A stretch of 64,000 nucleotides of DNA from Lachnospiraceae bacterium MA2020 (GCA_000746015.1 JQKK01000003.1:62001-126000); one strand, 5' to 3'. Shown: positions 1 through 8,760, counted from the stretch's first letter. Notes: a model not told the origin generated them from the letters alone. A program made the numbers and translations.

Positions 1-875
1 CACTTGAAGTTCTGAAAAATGAAAAGGTTTCTACTTATCATATAAACAATAATTCTTCAACTCTTGAAGTTATCGATGTGTTTAATGATAAAAAGACGGA
101 TCTTTGTGCGCTGAGAACTCTTGATAAAAATATGCTTGAGCTTAACAGCAAGGGATACCTAAACGGACATACACCGTTTTCTGCAATCGTTGCTTTTTCA
201 TCAGTGATAACAGCATTTCTTAATAGAAGAAAGTATATCGCACTTTCAAATGAAACAAGTGCAAATGAGTCTACTGTTAAGGATTCGTTTGTTAATCATC
301 AGTATTCAAAGAGTTATGAGTTTGAAGAAGATTTCAACAATTATATAAAAACAATAGTGAGCAGCGATATTCATTACTTCAGCTTTTTAAGACCACTTAC
401 AGAGCTGCAGATTGCTGCGCTGTTTTCGAGATATAAGGCATACCACAGTGTTTTCAGAAGCTGTAATGTCGGAAGTAAAAAAGGAATCTGGTGTGGAAAC
501 TGTCCGAAATGCCTGTTTGTTTACATTATACTTGCGCCATTCCTTTCAGAGAGTGAGGAAGTAAGTATATTTGGCGAGAAACTTCTCGATAAGGAGTCAT
601 TGGATAAGGATTTTCGTGAGCTTGTGGGAATAGATGAGAACAAGCCGTTTGAATGTGTAGGAACAAGGGGTGAAGTGGCTGCTTCACTTAGTCATTTTAT
701 AAAGTCAGGCAAGAAGAGCCTTCTGACTGAAAGATACAGAAAGCAGCTTGAAGAAAGCCGTGAAACTGTAGGTGATTATATGAAGAAGTGGGAGTCAAAG
801 CACTTTGTACCTGCAAAATATGAAGAAGAGTTAAGAAAGGCACTTGAAGAATGTGTAACCCAGTTGAATATCTGA
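1..875 (+). CDS. murL: MurL-type epimerase (UDP-MurNAc-L-Ala-L-Glu epimerase), 5' end missing
   Basis: MurL inverts the terminal L-Glu of UDP-MurNAc-L-Ala-L-Glu to D-Glu, so the cell wall precursor can be made without free D-Glu; it acts in the cytoplasm. The frame is open from base 3, upstream of a GTG at 78, so the gene begins outside the window and about 290 C-terminal residues are seen; family members are roughly 450. Visible signatures are GHTPFSAI, SNETSANES, the Cys motif GIWCGNCPKC and GTRGEVAASL. The stop lies 25 bases inside the following MurD-type ligase gene, so the two are translationally coupled. The MurL assignment rests on remembered family motifs plus this neighbour. The murL/murD2 pair was defined in Xanthomonas; the role here is inferred. 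I am fairly sure of the family, less so of the exact activity. Confidence 0.75.
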   Translation, partial: LEVLKNEKVSTYHINNNSSTLEVIDVFNDKKTDLCALRTLDKNMLELNSKGYLNGHTPFSAIVAFSSVITAFLNRRKYIALSNETSANESTVKDSFVNHQYSKSYEFEEDFNNYIKTIVSSDIHYFSFLRPLTELQIAALFSRYKAYHSVFRSCNVGSKKGIWCGNCPKCLFVYIILAPFLSESEEVSIFGEKLLDKESLDKDFRELVGIDENKPFECVGTRGEVAASLSHFIKSGKKSLLTERYRKQLEESRETVGDYMKKWESKHFVPAKYEEELRKALEECVTQLNI

Positions 876-2050
876 ATGGAAAGAAAATACTGATATGGGG
901 ATTTGGCAGAGAGGGAAAGTCTACTAAGAATTTCCTCGATACCTTTTGTCCGGATGCAAAATATGATGTGTATGAAGGAAATCGTGAGGGAGTTAAGGAC
1001 GAAGAATATGACTATGTATTTGTAAGTCCGGGTGTACCTTTTGAGGAGACTGATCCTAAGTTTACTTCTCAGACACAGGTGTTTTTGGAAGCATTTGGCG
1101 ACAGGACCATTGGAATAACAGGCACTAAGGGAAAAAGTACGACAAGCTCACTTCTTTATGCTGCACTTAAGGCTGCATCAGGAAGGGAAGTCTGCCTTGT
1201 AGGCAACATACAGCTTCCGTGCCTTGATTACTATGGTGAAATGATGAATGATGAGCAGGAGCTTGCAGTATTTGAGCTTTCATGCCATCAGTGCCAGCGC
1301 CTTACGGTTGCGCCTCATATAGCGGTATTTTTGAATCTTTTTGAGGATCATCTTGACAGATATCATACGGTTGAAAAGTATTTTGAGGCAAAGAAGGGTA
1401 TCACACGCAATCAGAAAGCTGATGATGTATTTTATGTCGGCGCAGAGGTCCCTGACTTTGATGTAAAAGCAAGAAGGATCGTGATAGATGACACAGCGAT
1501 CGATGAGCACTTTGACCTTATGATACCGGGTGAGCACAATCAGTATAATGCTGAGTTTGTAAAAAGGATAGCCTGTGGCGAATATGGCTGTGATGAGGGT
1601 AAAGTACGTGAAGCTATGAAAAGCTTTTCGGGACTTCCTCACCGTCTTGAATATGTTGGCGAGTTTAATGGCATCAGGTTTTATGATGATTCCATATCGA
1701 CTATACCGGAGGCTACTATCAGTGCGGTCTCAAGTATTGCAAATGTAAGGACTGTGCTCGTGGGCGGCATGGACAGAGGGATAGATTATGATATACTTAT
1801 CGACTTTATCCCTCAGCATACAGATATCAATTTCATCTGTTCTTATGAGTCGGGCAGGAGAGTGTATGATGCTGTAGGAAATTCCGGCAACATTTTTTAC
1901 AAAGAAGATCTTGATGCTGCAGTTGCCCTTGCAAAGCAGATCACTCCGGAAGGCGGAAGCTGTGTACTTTCTCCGGCAGCGGCATCATATGGCTATTTTA
2001 AGAATTTTGAAGAACGTGGAGACTATTTTAAAGGACTGGTCAGAAATTGA
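851..2050 (+). CDS. murD2: MurD-family ligase, probably UDP-MurNAc-L-Ala--L-glutamate ligase (MurD2)
   Basis: ATP-dependent Mur ligase adding glutamate to UDP-MurNAc-L-Ala in the cytoplasm. It has 399 residues, shorter than the usual 440-460 of MurD. An N-terminal Rossmann-like region (ILIWGFGREG, 13-22) is followed by the ATP loop GTKGKSTT (91-98), the central FELSCHQCQ (141-149), EDHLDRYH (165-172) and the C-terminal DDSISTIPEAT (279-289). The central motif differs from the common ELSSFQL form, which fits a divergent subfamily. It starts at an ATG inside the 3' end of the MurL-type gene, and recQ starts over its stop. Partner MurL suggests this enzyme uses L-Glu and not D-Glu. If MurL is misassigned, plain MurD would be the alternative. 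Mur ligase: nearly certain; L-Glu specificity: inferred. Confidence 0.8.
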   Translation: MCNPVEYLNGKKILIWGFGREGKSTKNFLDTFCPDAKYDVYEGNREGVKDEEYDYVFVSPGVPFEETDPKFTSQTQVFLEAFGDRTIGITGTKGKSTTSSLLYAALKAASGREVCLVGNIQLPCLDYYGEMMNDEQELAVFELSCHQCQRLTVAPHIAVFLNLFEDHLDRYHTVEKYFEAKKGITRNQKADDVFYVGAEVPDFDVKARRIVIDDTAIDEHFDLMIPGEHNQYNAEFVKRIACGEYGCDEGKVREAMKSFSGLPHRLEYVGEFNGIRFYDDSISTIPEATISAVSSIANVRTVLVGGMDRGIDYDILIDFIPQHTDINFICSYESGRRVYDAVGNSGNIFYKEDLDAAVALAKQITPEGGSCVLSPAAASYGYFKNFEERGDYFKGLVRN

Positions 2051-3648
2051 GCGCAAAAGAAGTATTAAAGGAAGTATTTGGCTATGACAACTTCAGAGTA
2101 GGACAGGAAAAGCTTGTTGAGGCCGTGTGCAGTGGCCGTGATGTGCTTGGTATCATGCCTACTGGAGCAGGAAAGTCCATATGCTTTCAGGTGCCGGCAC
2201 TTATGTCAGAGGGTATTACGCTTGTCGTGTCTCCACTTATTTCTCTGATGCGTGATCAGGTAGCAGCGCTTAATGCGGCAGGAATACACGCGGCGTATTT
2301 AAACAGCTCTCTTACACCGGGGCAGTATGCAAAGGCTATTGCTTTAGCCAAAACCGGCCGATATAAACTTATATATGTGGCTCCTGAGAGACTGGATACG
2401 GAAAGATTTCTTGATTTTGCGCTTGATGAAAATGTAAATATACCTTTTATTGCAGTTGACGAGGCTCATTGTGTATCGCAGTGGGGACAGGATTTCAGAC
2501 CAAGCTATCTTAAGATTGCTGATTTTGTGCGAAAACTTCCTAAAAGGCCCATAGTCGGTGCATATACAGCAACAGCTACATCACAGGTAAAAGAGGACAT
2601 ACAAAAGCTTCTTGAGCTTGATGATCCTGTAAGTGTTACTACCGGTTTTGACAGGGACAACCTGTATTTTGCTGTAAAAAAGCCTCGTGACAAATATATG
2701 GCACTAAAATATTATCTTCAGGATAAAGAAGATGCTATGAGTGGCTCATCGGGAATCATATATTGTCTGACACGAAAGAATGTCAATGAAGTGGCGGAGA
2801 GACTAGAAAACGATGGATTTTCAGTGACACGCTATCATGCGGGTCTCGATGAAGAAGAGAGACATGCCAACCAGGAGGCGTTTATCTCCGGCAATAAGCA
2901 GCTTATGGTCGCAACGAATGCTTTTGGTATGGGCATAGATAAGTCGGATGTCCGTTTTGTGGTTCACTATAATATGCCAAAAGATATGGAGAGCTACTAT
3001 CAGGAGGCGGGCAGAGCCGGCAGAGACGGAGACATGGCGGAGTGCGTGCTGCTTTATGGCAAGAATGATGTACGGCTTAATGATTTCTTAATTGAGCACA
3101 GCAGTGACGATAATGAAGGATTATCGGATGATGAAAAGGCGGTGATAAAGGCAAGGGATAAGGAACGCTTAAAAAAGATGACCTTTTACTGTCACACCAA
3201 GTACTGTCTTAGAAGCTATATCCTCAATTATTTTGGCGAAAAGGGTCCGGCTAATTGCGGCAACTGTTCTGTGTGTCTCAGAGAGAAGGATACAGACAGG
3301 GAGATGATACTGGATATTCCGGATAATGTCGGAGCAGACCTTGCTGAGCGTCCTGCTATGATCGCGAGCGAGTATAAGATCAGCAGGTCAAGGAAGAGGT
3401 CTGCATCTGAAAGTCTTGAAGCCGGTGACAGAAGGATATTTGATGCCCTTCGTGAGCTTAGGACTACTATCGCAAAAGAGTCAAGGGTACATCCGTATAT
3501 CATATTCTCGGACAGGACTCTTGCTTATATGGCGGTGTCCAGACCACAAAGCAAAGAAGAAATGCTGAAGGTGAGCGGTGTGGGACAGTTTAAGTACGAA
3601 AAATATGGAGAGCGGTTCCTGCAGGCAATAAAAGAATGTTCATATTAA
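2047..3648 (+). CDS. recQ: ATP-dependent DNA helicase RecQ
   Basis: 3'-5' superfamily 2 DNA helicase in recombination and fork repair. The protein is 533 residues. It shows Walker A MPTGAGKS (37-44), VDEAHCVSQWGQDFR with DEAH at 138-141, the second RecA lobe with GMGIDKSDVRFVVHYNMPK and QEAGRAGRDG, a zinc-binding segment with YCHTKYC and NCGNCSVC (about 380-408), and a C-terminal HRDC domain (about 455-533). The winged-helix part between the zinc site and HRDC is short, as in compact RecQ forms. The start is a TTG overlapping the TGA of the preceding ligase gene, so it is the last gene of the murL operon. No terminator hairpin is obvious before the pyk promoter. Confidence 0.95.
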   Translation: MSAKEVLKEVFGYDNFRVGQEKLVEAVCSGRDVLGIMPTGAGKSICFQVPALMSEGITLVVSPLISLMRDQVAALNAAGIHAAYLNSSLTPGQYAKAIALAKTGRYKLIYVAPERLDTERFLDFALDENVNIPFIAVDEAHCVSQWGQDFRPSYLKIADFVRKLPKRPIVGAYTATATSQVKEDIQKLLELDDPVSVTTGFDRDNLYFAVKKPRDKYMALKYYLQDKEDAMSGSSGIIYCLTRKNVNEVAERLENDGFSVTRYHAGLDEEERHANQEAFISGNKQLMVATNAFGMGIDKSDVRFVVHYNMPKDMESYYQEAGRAGRDGDMAECVLLYGKNDVRLNDFLIEHSSDDNEGLSDDEKAVIKARDKERLKKMTFYCHTKYCLRSYILNYFGEKGPANCGNCSVCLREKDTDREMILDIPDNVGADLAERPAMIASEYKISRSRKRSASESLEAGDRRIFDALRELRTTIAKESRVHPYIIFSDRTLAYMAVSRPQSKEEMLKVSGVGQFKYEKYGERFLQAIKECSY

Positions 3649-3703
3649 ATAATAAACAAATTTGACTTATTTGTTTACTATCATAAAAATGTCATTATTT
3701 TTG

Positions 3704-3732
3704 TTTACATTGGCAAATGGTTGTGTTAAAAT
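3704..3732 (+). promoter_or_regulatory. Promoter of pyk
   Basis: TTTACA at 3704-3709, a 17-base spacer and TAAAAT at 3727-3732 with an extended -10 TG at 3724-3725. The roughly 75-base leader that follows carries a 6-bp hairpin (3763-3768 with 3781-3786). It is the only good sigma-A-like site between recQ and pyk. Confidence 0.65.
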
Positions 3733-3813
3733 ATCACACGTTTTGATTTGAATCATTGAATTACGTGTAGAAAGAAGAAAACACGTCGGAGCAATAGAAA
3801 GGATTTAAGATTT

Positions 3814-5241
3814 ATGAGGAAAACAAAGATCGTTTGCACCATTGGACCTGCATCACAGAGCGAGGAGATGCTCAGAAAGCTTATCAAGGCAGGTATGAAC
3901 ATCGCACGTTTCAACTTCTCACACGGAGATTATGAGGAGCACGGAAACAAGTATAAGAACCTTAAGAAAGTAAGAGAAGAAATGAACAGCCCTATAGGCG
4001 TACTTCTTGATACAAAGGGACCTGAGATCCGTCTTCGTGATTTCAAGGATCACAAGGTTCAGCTTAAGAGAGGACAGGAGTTCACACTTACAACAGAGGA
4101 TATCTTAGGAGATGAGACTCGTGCCTCTATCACATATAAGGGACTTGTTAATGATGTACGTCCGGGCGGATCTATTCTTATCGATGATGGTCTTATCGAG
4201 CTTCACATCGACAAGGTAGGTTCAACAGATATCGTATGTACAGTACTTAATGATGGTCCTGTATCAGATAAAAAGGGTGTAAACGTTCCGGGAACAGATC
4301 TTTCAATGCCTTTCATCAGCGAGAAGGACAGAGCTGATATCATCTTTGGATGTGAGCAGGGATTTGATATCGTTGCTGCTTCATTCACAAGAACAGCTGA
4401 GGATATCCTTGAAGTTCGTAAGCTCATTGAGGAGCAGGGCGCTAACATGAAGATCATCGCTAAGATTGAGAGCGTTCAGGGTGTTAAGAATGTTGAGGAG
4501 ATCCTTAAGGTTGCTGACGGTGTAATGGTAGCAAGAGGAGACCTTGGTGTTGAGATCCCTATCGAGGATGTTCCTGCAGTGCAGAAGAAGATCATCAAGC
4601 TTGCTGAGCAGGCTGGTAAGCAGGTTATTACTGCTACACAGATGCTTGACTCTATGATCCACAACCCACGTCCTACTCGTGCTGAGACCACCGACGTAGC
4701 TAATGCTATATATGATGGTACAACAGCTATCATGCTTTCAGGTGAGACTGCAAACGGTGCTTATCCTGTAGAGGCTGTTGAGATCATGTCAAAGATTGCA
4801 GAGCGTACAGAGAAGGATATCGACTACAAGGAGCGTATGACAAAGCGTTTCGCTAATCAGGTAACTGATGAGACAACAACAGCTATCTCACACGCTACAT
4901 GCACAATTGCTGAGGATATCAACGCTGCTGCTATCATCACAGTTACAATGTCAGGCTTTACTGCTGAGAAGGTTTCAAGATATAAGCCTACATGCCCAAT
5001 CTTCGCATGCTCACCATCATACAACGTAGCATGCCAGAATAACCTCCTTTACGGTGTTATTCCTCTTACTATCGTACAGCAGGAAAATCAGGATAAGCTT
5101 CTTGAAGTTGCTGTTGCGAAGGCTAAAGATGCCGGATTCGTTAAGGATGGCGATATCGTAGTACTTACAGCAGGTATGCCACTTGGCGTAAGCGGTAGAA
5201 CAAACATGATCCGTGTCGTAGAAGTTGGTAAGGATCTTTAA
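3814..5241 (+). CDS. pyk: Pyruvate kinase
   Basis: Converts phosphoenolpyruvate and ADP to pyruvate and ATP, the last step of glycolysis, in the cytoplasm. At 475 residues it is the normal length for a form without the extra C-terminal PEP-utiliser domain of Bacillus enzymes. It opens with RKTKIVCTIGPAS, has the ARFNFSHG region, the active-site lysine segment KIIAKIESVQG, the metal/ADP loop VMVARGDLGVEIP and the ATQMLDSM helix. A C-terminal allosteric-type domain occupies about 350-475. Codon use is strongly biased (CTT, ATC, AAG, GGA), like nifJ downstream, which points to high expression. It has its own promoter and terminator, so it is monocistronic. Confidence 0.97.
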   Translation: MRKTKIVCTIGPASQSEEMLRKLIKAGMNIARFNFSHGDYEEHGNKYKNLKKVREEMNSPIGVLLDTKGPEIRLRDFKDHKVQLKRGQEFTLTTEDILGDETRASITYKGLVNDVRPGGSILIDDGLIELHIDKVGSTDIVCTVLNDGPVSDKKGVNVPGTDLSMPFISEKDRADIIFGCEQGFDIVAASFTRTAEDILEVRKLIEEQGANMKIIAKIESVQGVKNVEEILKVADGVMVARGDLGVEIPIEDVPAVQKKIIKLAEQAGKQVITATQMLDSMIHNPRPTRAETTDVANAIYDGTTAIMLSGETANGAYPVEAVEIMSKIAERTEKDIDYKERMTKRFANQVTDETTTAISHATCTIAEDINAAAIITVTMSGFTAEKVSRYKPTCPIFACSPSYNVACQNNLLYGVIPLTIVQQENQDKLLEVAVAKAKDAGFVKDGDIVVLTAGMPLGVSGRTNMIRVVEVGKDL

Positions 5242-5270
5242 TTTAATATCGATCAATAATGTTTTCTATG

Positions 5271-5305
5271 GGAGTCTGAGATATTATATTTCAGACTCCT
5301 TTTTT
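5271..5305 (+). terminator. Rho-independent terminator after pyk
   Basis: A perfect 9-bp stem GGAGTCTGA / TCAGACTCC (5271-5279 with 5291-5299) with an 11-base AT-rich loop, followed by six T residues. Confidence 0.9.
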
Positions 5306-5391
5306 GTAACTAATGTTTCTTGACGGATGAGTATCATTCGCGTTATGATAGTTTCTCGGATGTCATGCGATATGTGAAAGGAAGTGGTTTC

Positions 5392-5565
5392 ATGGCGGCC
5401 TGCGACAGTTGTGCAAATTATGGGTATGATGAGGAAGAAGAATACTACTATTGTGGTGTGGATCTTGATCAGGATGATATGTATAAATTTTTGACGGGTT
5501 CGGATTTTGCCTGTCCTTTTTATAAAAATGGCGACGAATATGCAGTTGTAAGACATCAGATGTAA
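5392..5565 (+). CDS. Small Cys-rich protein, DUF6472-like
   Basis: A 57-residue protein beginning MAACDSCANYGYDEEE. It has a CxxC near the start, then YYCGVDLDQDD and a later CPFYKNGDEY, so four cysteines are laid out as in a small metal-binding fold. I recognise the pattern as the DUF6472 family found in Lachnospiraceae; no function is known to me. The start at 5392 is chosen because AAAGGA lies nine bases upstream and homologues start at this motif; a longer frame from a TTG at 5320 has no ribosome site. It lies alone between the pyk terminator and the suf promoter, which overlaps its last codons. No biochemical role should be assumed. Confidence 0.75.
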   Translation: MAACDSCANYGYDEEEEYYYCGVDLDQDDMYKFLTGSDFACPFYKNGDEYAVVRHQM

Positions 5566-5574
5566 TTATATATA
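5546..5574 (+). promoter_or_regulatory. Possible promoter of the sufCB operon
   Basis: TTGTAA at 5546-5551, 17 bases, TATATA at 5569-5574. The -35 element lies in the last codons of the DUF6472-like gene. It would give a leader of about 120 bases containing the hairpin at 5609-5648. Confidence 0.45.
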
Positions 5575-5608
5575 AAACTGCGTTAAGTATAGAGTTGTAG
5601 AGGAGCCA

Positions 5609-5648
5609 GATACCGTTCGAAGTTGCGAAGCAGCGAGATTACGGTATC
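5609..5648 (+). other. Structured inverted repeat in the sufC leader
   Basis: GATACCGT at 5609-5616 pairs perfectly with ACGGTATC at 5641-5648. The enclosed 24 bases form a second small hairpin (GTTGC 5622-5626 with GCAGC 5630-5634, one G-U). The element is richer in GC than its surroundings and ends about 55 bases before sufC. It is not followed by a T-run, so it is not a simple terminator. It could be a cis-regulatory RNA fold or a protein site; I cannot name a family. Confidence 0.5.
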
Positions 5649-5703
5649 GGCCCCGTACGGATTTAGTCGCATAATAAAATAGCACTATTAGAGGAGAATA
5701 AAG

Positions 5704-6441
5704 ATGTTAGAGATCAAAAATCTTATATATAGGGTTGATGATGAAAATGATACTAAAGAGATCATTGACGGACTTAATCTTACAGTTGAAGATGGTAAAT
5801 TTGTTGTAATTACCGGTCCTAACGGCGGTGGTAAGTCTACACTTGCCAAGCTTATCATGGGCATTAACAAGACAACATCGGGAAACATTGTATTTGACGG
5901 TGTTGATATCACAGAAAAGAGTATTACCGACAGGGCAAAGCTCGGTATAAGCTTTGCGTTTCAGGCACCTGTGCATTTTAAGGGTATCAGAGTCGTTGAT
6001 CTTTTGAGACTTGCTGCCGGAAAGCAGATCTCAGTTGCAGAAGCATGTGAGTATCTTTCAAAAGTAGGTCTTTGCGCAAAAGATTATGTGGAACGTGAAG
6101 TAAACAATTCACTTTCCGGAGGTGAGCTCAAGAGAATTGAGATAGCTACAGTACTTGCACGTGGAACAAAGCTTTCTATCTTTGATGAGCCGGAAGCAGG
6201 TATAGACCTTTGGAGCTTCCAGAATCTTATCAAGGTCTTTGAGAATATGAGAAAGACTGTAAATGGTACTATTATCATCATCTCACACCAGGAGCGTATT
6301 CTAAATATTGCTGACGAGATAGTTGTTATAGAGAATGGTAAGGTAAAGAAACAGGGTCCTAAGGATGAGGTATTCCCTGAGCTCTTAGGTACTTCATCAG
6401 CAGCAAATCTTGCATGCAATAAGTTAGGAGGCGATCAGTAA
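5704..6441 (+). CDS. sufC: Fe-S cluster assembly ATPase SufC
   Basis: ABC-type ATPase that drives the SufB scaffold in iron-sulfur cluster assembly; cytoplasmic. It has 245 residues, the usual length. Walker A is GPNGGGKST (about 39-47), the signature is NSLSGGELKRIEI, and Walker B is LSIFDEPEAGIDLWS, with an H-motif at ISHQERI. GAGGAG six bases before the ATG is a good ribosome site. The stop overlaps the sufB start in TAATG. No sufS, sufU or second sufB/D is adjacent, so this is the reduced two-gene form. Confidence 0.93.
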   Translation: MLEIKNLIYRVDDENDTKEIIDGLNLTVEDGKFVVITGPNGGGKSTLAKLIMGINKTTSGNIVFDGVDITEKSITDRAKLGISFAFQAPVHFKGIRVVDLLRLAAGKQISVAEACEYLSKVGLCAKDYVEREVNNSLSGGELKRIEIATVLARGTKLSIFDEPEAGIDLWSFQNLIKVFENMRKTVNGTIIIISHQERILNIADEIVVIENGKVKKQGPKDEVFPELLGTSSAANLACNKLGGDQ

Positions 6442-7358
6442 TGGATGAGATTCAGAAGAAGATACTTGCGGAGGTTGCCGATCTTCACGGCGTGCCGGAG
6501 GGTGCATATAATATCCGTGCAAACGGTGCAGGTGTTGCCAGAAGCACAACTGCAAATATAGATATTGTTACTAAAACAGATAAGCCTGGTATTGATATAA
6601 TCATCAAGCCTGGTACAAAGAATGAGAGCGTACATATCCCTGTTGTTATCAGCGAGAGCGGACTTAAGGATATGGTTTACAATGATTTCTTTATAGGAGA
6701 GGACGCAGATGTTACTATAGTTGCCGGCTGCGGTATCTCTAACTGTGGAGATCAGGATTCTCAGCACGATGGTATCCATACTTTTCATGTAGGCAAAAAT
6801 GCAAAGGTTAAGTACGTAGAAAAGCACTACGGCGAGGGTGACGGCAGAGGAGCCCGCATCCTTAATCCTGTAACAGAAGTATATCAGGAAGAGGGGAGCT
6901 ATGTTGAGATGGAGATGGTACAGATCAAGGGTGTTGACTCAACTGTACGTACCAACATTGCCGAGCTTAAAGAAGGGGCAACTCTTTCAATACACGAAGC
7001 GCTTATGACACACGGTACACAGAAGGCTACGAGCGATTACAAGGTTGAGCTTAATGGAGAAGGCTCAAGTGCTGATGTTGTATCAAGATCTGTGGCTAAG
7101 GATGACTCAGAGCAGATATTTGCTGTATCTATAGAGGGAAATACACCTTGCAACGGACATGCTGCATGTGACGCTATCATTATGGGAAATGCCCATGTTG
7201 TGGCTATACCTAAGCTTGATGCAAAGAATGTCGATGCAGCACTTATCCATGAGGCAGCTATCGGTAAGATCGCAGGAGACCAGCTTATCAAGCTTATGTC
7301 ACTTGGACTTACGGAAGAGGAAGCAGAAGAGCAGATCATTGCAGGATTCCTTAGGTGA
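6441..7358 (+). CDS. sufB: SufB/SufD-family scaffold of a minimal two-gene SUF system
   Basis: Scaffold partner of SufC in Fe-S cluster building. At 305 residues it is much shorter than standard SufB (about 460) and lacks the long N-terminal extension. The beta-helix core carries AGCGISNCGDQDSQHDG with Cys residues, HVGKNAKVKYVEKHYG, and the conserved C-terminal part with NGHAACDAIIMG, a candidate ligand Cys, and ALIHEAAIGKI with His and Glu. It is coupled to sufC by a TAATG overlap. Length and the single paralogue fit the ancestral SMS-type SufBC described in anaerobes, where one protein serves as both B and D. Whether it supports all cluster assembly in this cell is inferred. Confidence 0.85.
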   Translation: MDEIQKKILAEVADLHGVPEGAYNIRANGAGVARSTTANIDIVTKTDKPGIDIIIKPGTKNESVHIPVVISESGLKDMVYNDFFIGEDADVTIVAGCGISNCGDQDSQHDGIHTFHVGKNAKVKYVEKHYGEGDGRGARILNPVTEVYQEEGSYVEMEMVQIKGVDSTVRTNIAELKEGATLSIHEALMTHGTQKATSDYKVELNGEGSSADVVSRSVAKDDSEQIFAVSIEGNTPCNGHAACDAIIMGNAHVVAIPKLDAKNVDAALIHEAAIGKIAGDQLIKLMSLGLTEEEAEEQIIAGFLR

Positions 7359-8665
7359 AGATGATGAGCAGCTTTGGTGAAGATATTTCTCAATATTTTA
7401 AAAATTCTACAAAGGATTTTGCCTACATGCTGCGCTATTTTGTGATAGCGGCTATAACGGGCGTGCTAGTTGGAGCAGTAAGTACAGCATTTTCATGGTG
7501 TGACGCAAAAGCTAATGCTTTTCGTGCAGAAAACCCATGGATACTGTATTTTCTGCCGCTTGCCGGTATAATAATAATATTTTTATATCATAGGGCAGGA
7601 GTAAGGAGCCCGCGTGGTACCAATCTTGTCCTTTCTACGCTTCAGGCAAAGGATACACTTCCGGTAAGGATGGCACCGCTTATTTTCATTTCTACGATCA
7701 TCACTCATCTTTGTGGTGGATCTGTGGGAAGAGAAGGAGCAGCGCTGCAGCTGGGAGGAGCTATAGGAGCCAGTGCAGGAGCACTGCCGATCAAGTCTTT
7801 GGATGAAAATGACAGACGAATGATAATCATGTGCGGCATGAGTGCAGCGTTTTCTGCGATTTTTGGAACTCCTATAGCGGCTGCTATCTTTCCTATGGAA
7901 GTTATAAGTGTCGGAATTTTACAGTATTCGGCATTATTCCCTTGCTTTATATCTTCATATGTTGCATCAAATTTTGCATTATTTTTGGGATTTGATCGCG
8001 AACACATAAGGACGATATATATGCCGGAGCAAAACTTACAGGATCCTTTGATGGTAGTTATATTATCATTGATGATCGCAGTGATAAGTGTTATTTTTGT
8101 TCTTATGCTCAAGCATTCAGGAAGTCTTTTCTCAAAGATCACACCTAACAGATATATTCAGGTTATTATAGGCGGAGTCATCATGATAGCCGCAACAAAG
8201 CTGCTTGGCACTACGGACTATAATGGTGCCGGCATGGATGTCATTGAACGTGCTGTGAAAGGTGATGCGGTATGGTATGCATTCATATTGAAGATGATAC
8301 TCACGGCGGTCTGCATAGGTTCCGGCTATAAGGGTGGTGAGATAGTTCCGTCATTATTTATAGGAGCGACTTTTGGAGCAGCTTTTGCTAACATCGTCGG
8401 CATGAGCCCTGCGCTTGCTGCAGCATGCGGCATGGCGGCAATGTTCTGCGGTGTGACAAACTGTCCGATAGCGACACTTCTCATAACATGCGAGTTGTTT
8501 GGTTTTCACAGCGCCTGCTATTTCTTGCTCGCAATCGCCACGAGTTATGTAATGAGCGGATATTTCGGGCTTTATTCAGCTCAACGTATTATGTATTCTA
8601 AGTTTCGTACAAAGTTTATCAATAAGATGGCAGATGGTTCTTACGACGATTTTTCGGGCATGTAA
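7355..8665 (+). CDS. CLC-family anion transporter, possibly of the fluoride (CLC-F) clade
   Basis: Integral membrane CLC protein of 436 residues with about ten hydrophobic segments. The filter region reads GTNLVLS (88-94) in place of GSGIP, and the glutamate-gate motif is GGSVGREGAALQLGG with GREG at 125-128. The stretch PVRMAPL then THLCGGS is the pattern I associate with fluoride-exporting CLC-F proteins and not classical chloride exchangers. Later segments have KGGEIVPSLFIGA. The gene overlaps the sufB stop. The start is the GTG at 7355 or an ATG at 7361 or 7364. No fluoride riboswitch is visible. CLC membership is nearly certain; the ion is inferred. Confidence 0.85.
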   Translation: MKMMSSFGEDISQYFKNSTKDFAYMLRYFVIAAITGVLVGAVSTAFSWCDAKANAFRAENPWILYFLPLAGIIIIFLYHRAGVRSPRGTNLVLSTLQAKDTLPVRMAPLIFISTIITHLCGGSVGREGAALQLGGAIGASAGALPIKSLDENDRRMIIMCGMSAAFSAIFGTPIAAAIFPMEVISVGILQYSALFPCFISSYVASNFALFLGFDREHIRTIYMPEQNLQDPLMVVILSLMIAVISVIFVLMLKHSGSLFSKITPNRYIQVIIGGVIMIAATKLLGTTDYNGAGMDVIERAVKGDAVWYAFILKMILTAVCIGSGYKGGEIVPSLFIGATFGAAFANIVGMSPALAAACGMAAMFCGVTNCPIATLLITCELFGFHSACYFLLAIATSYVMSGYFGLYSAQRIMYSKFRTKFINKMADGSYDDFSGM

Positions 8666-8760
8666 GAACCATGCCCTTATGGAAAATGAATTTTGTAAGA
8701 CATTGCTAACAGCACAGCTTTGAGTGCGGTCTTTTCTAGTAATTCTTCATATTTCCTTTA

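Noticed and set aside
5320-5391. N-terminal extension of the DUF6472-like protein from TTG 5320
   Set aside because: No ribosome site; the family motif starts at 5392, where AAAGGA is well placed.
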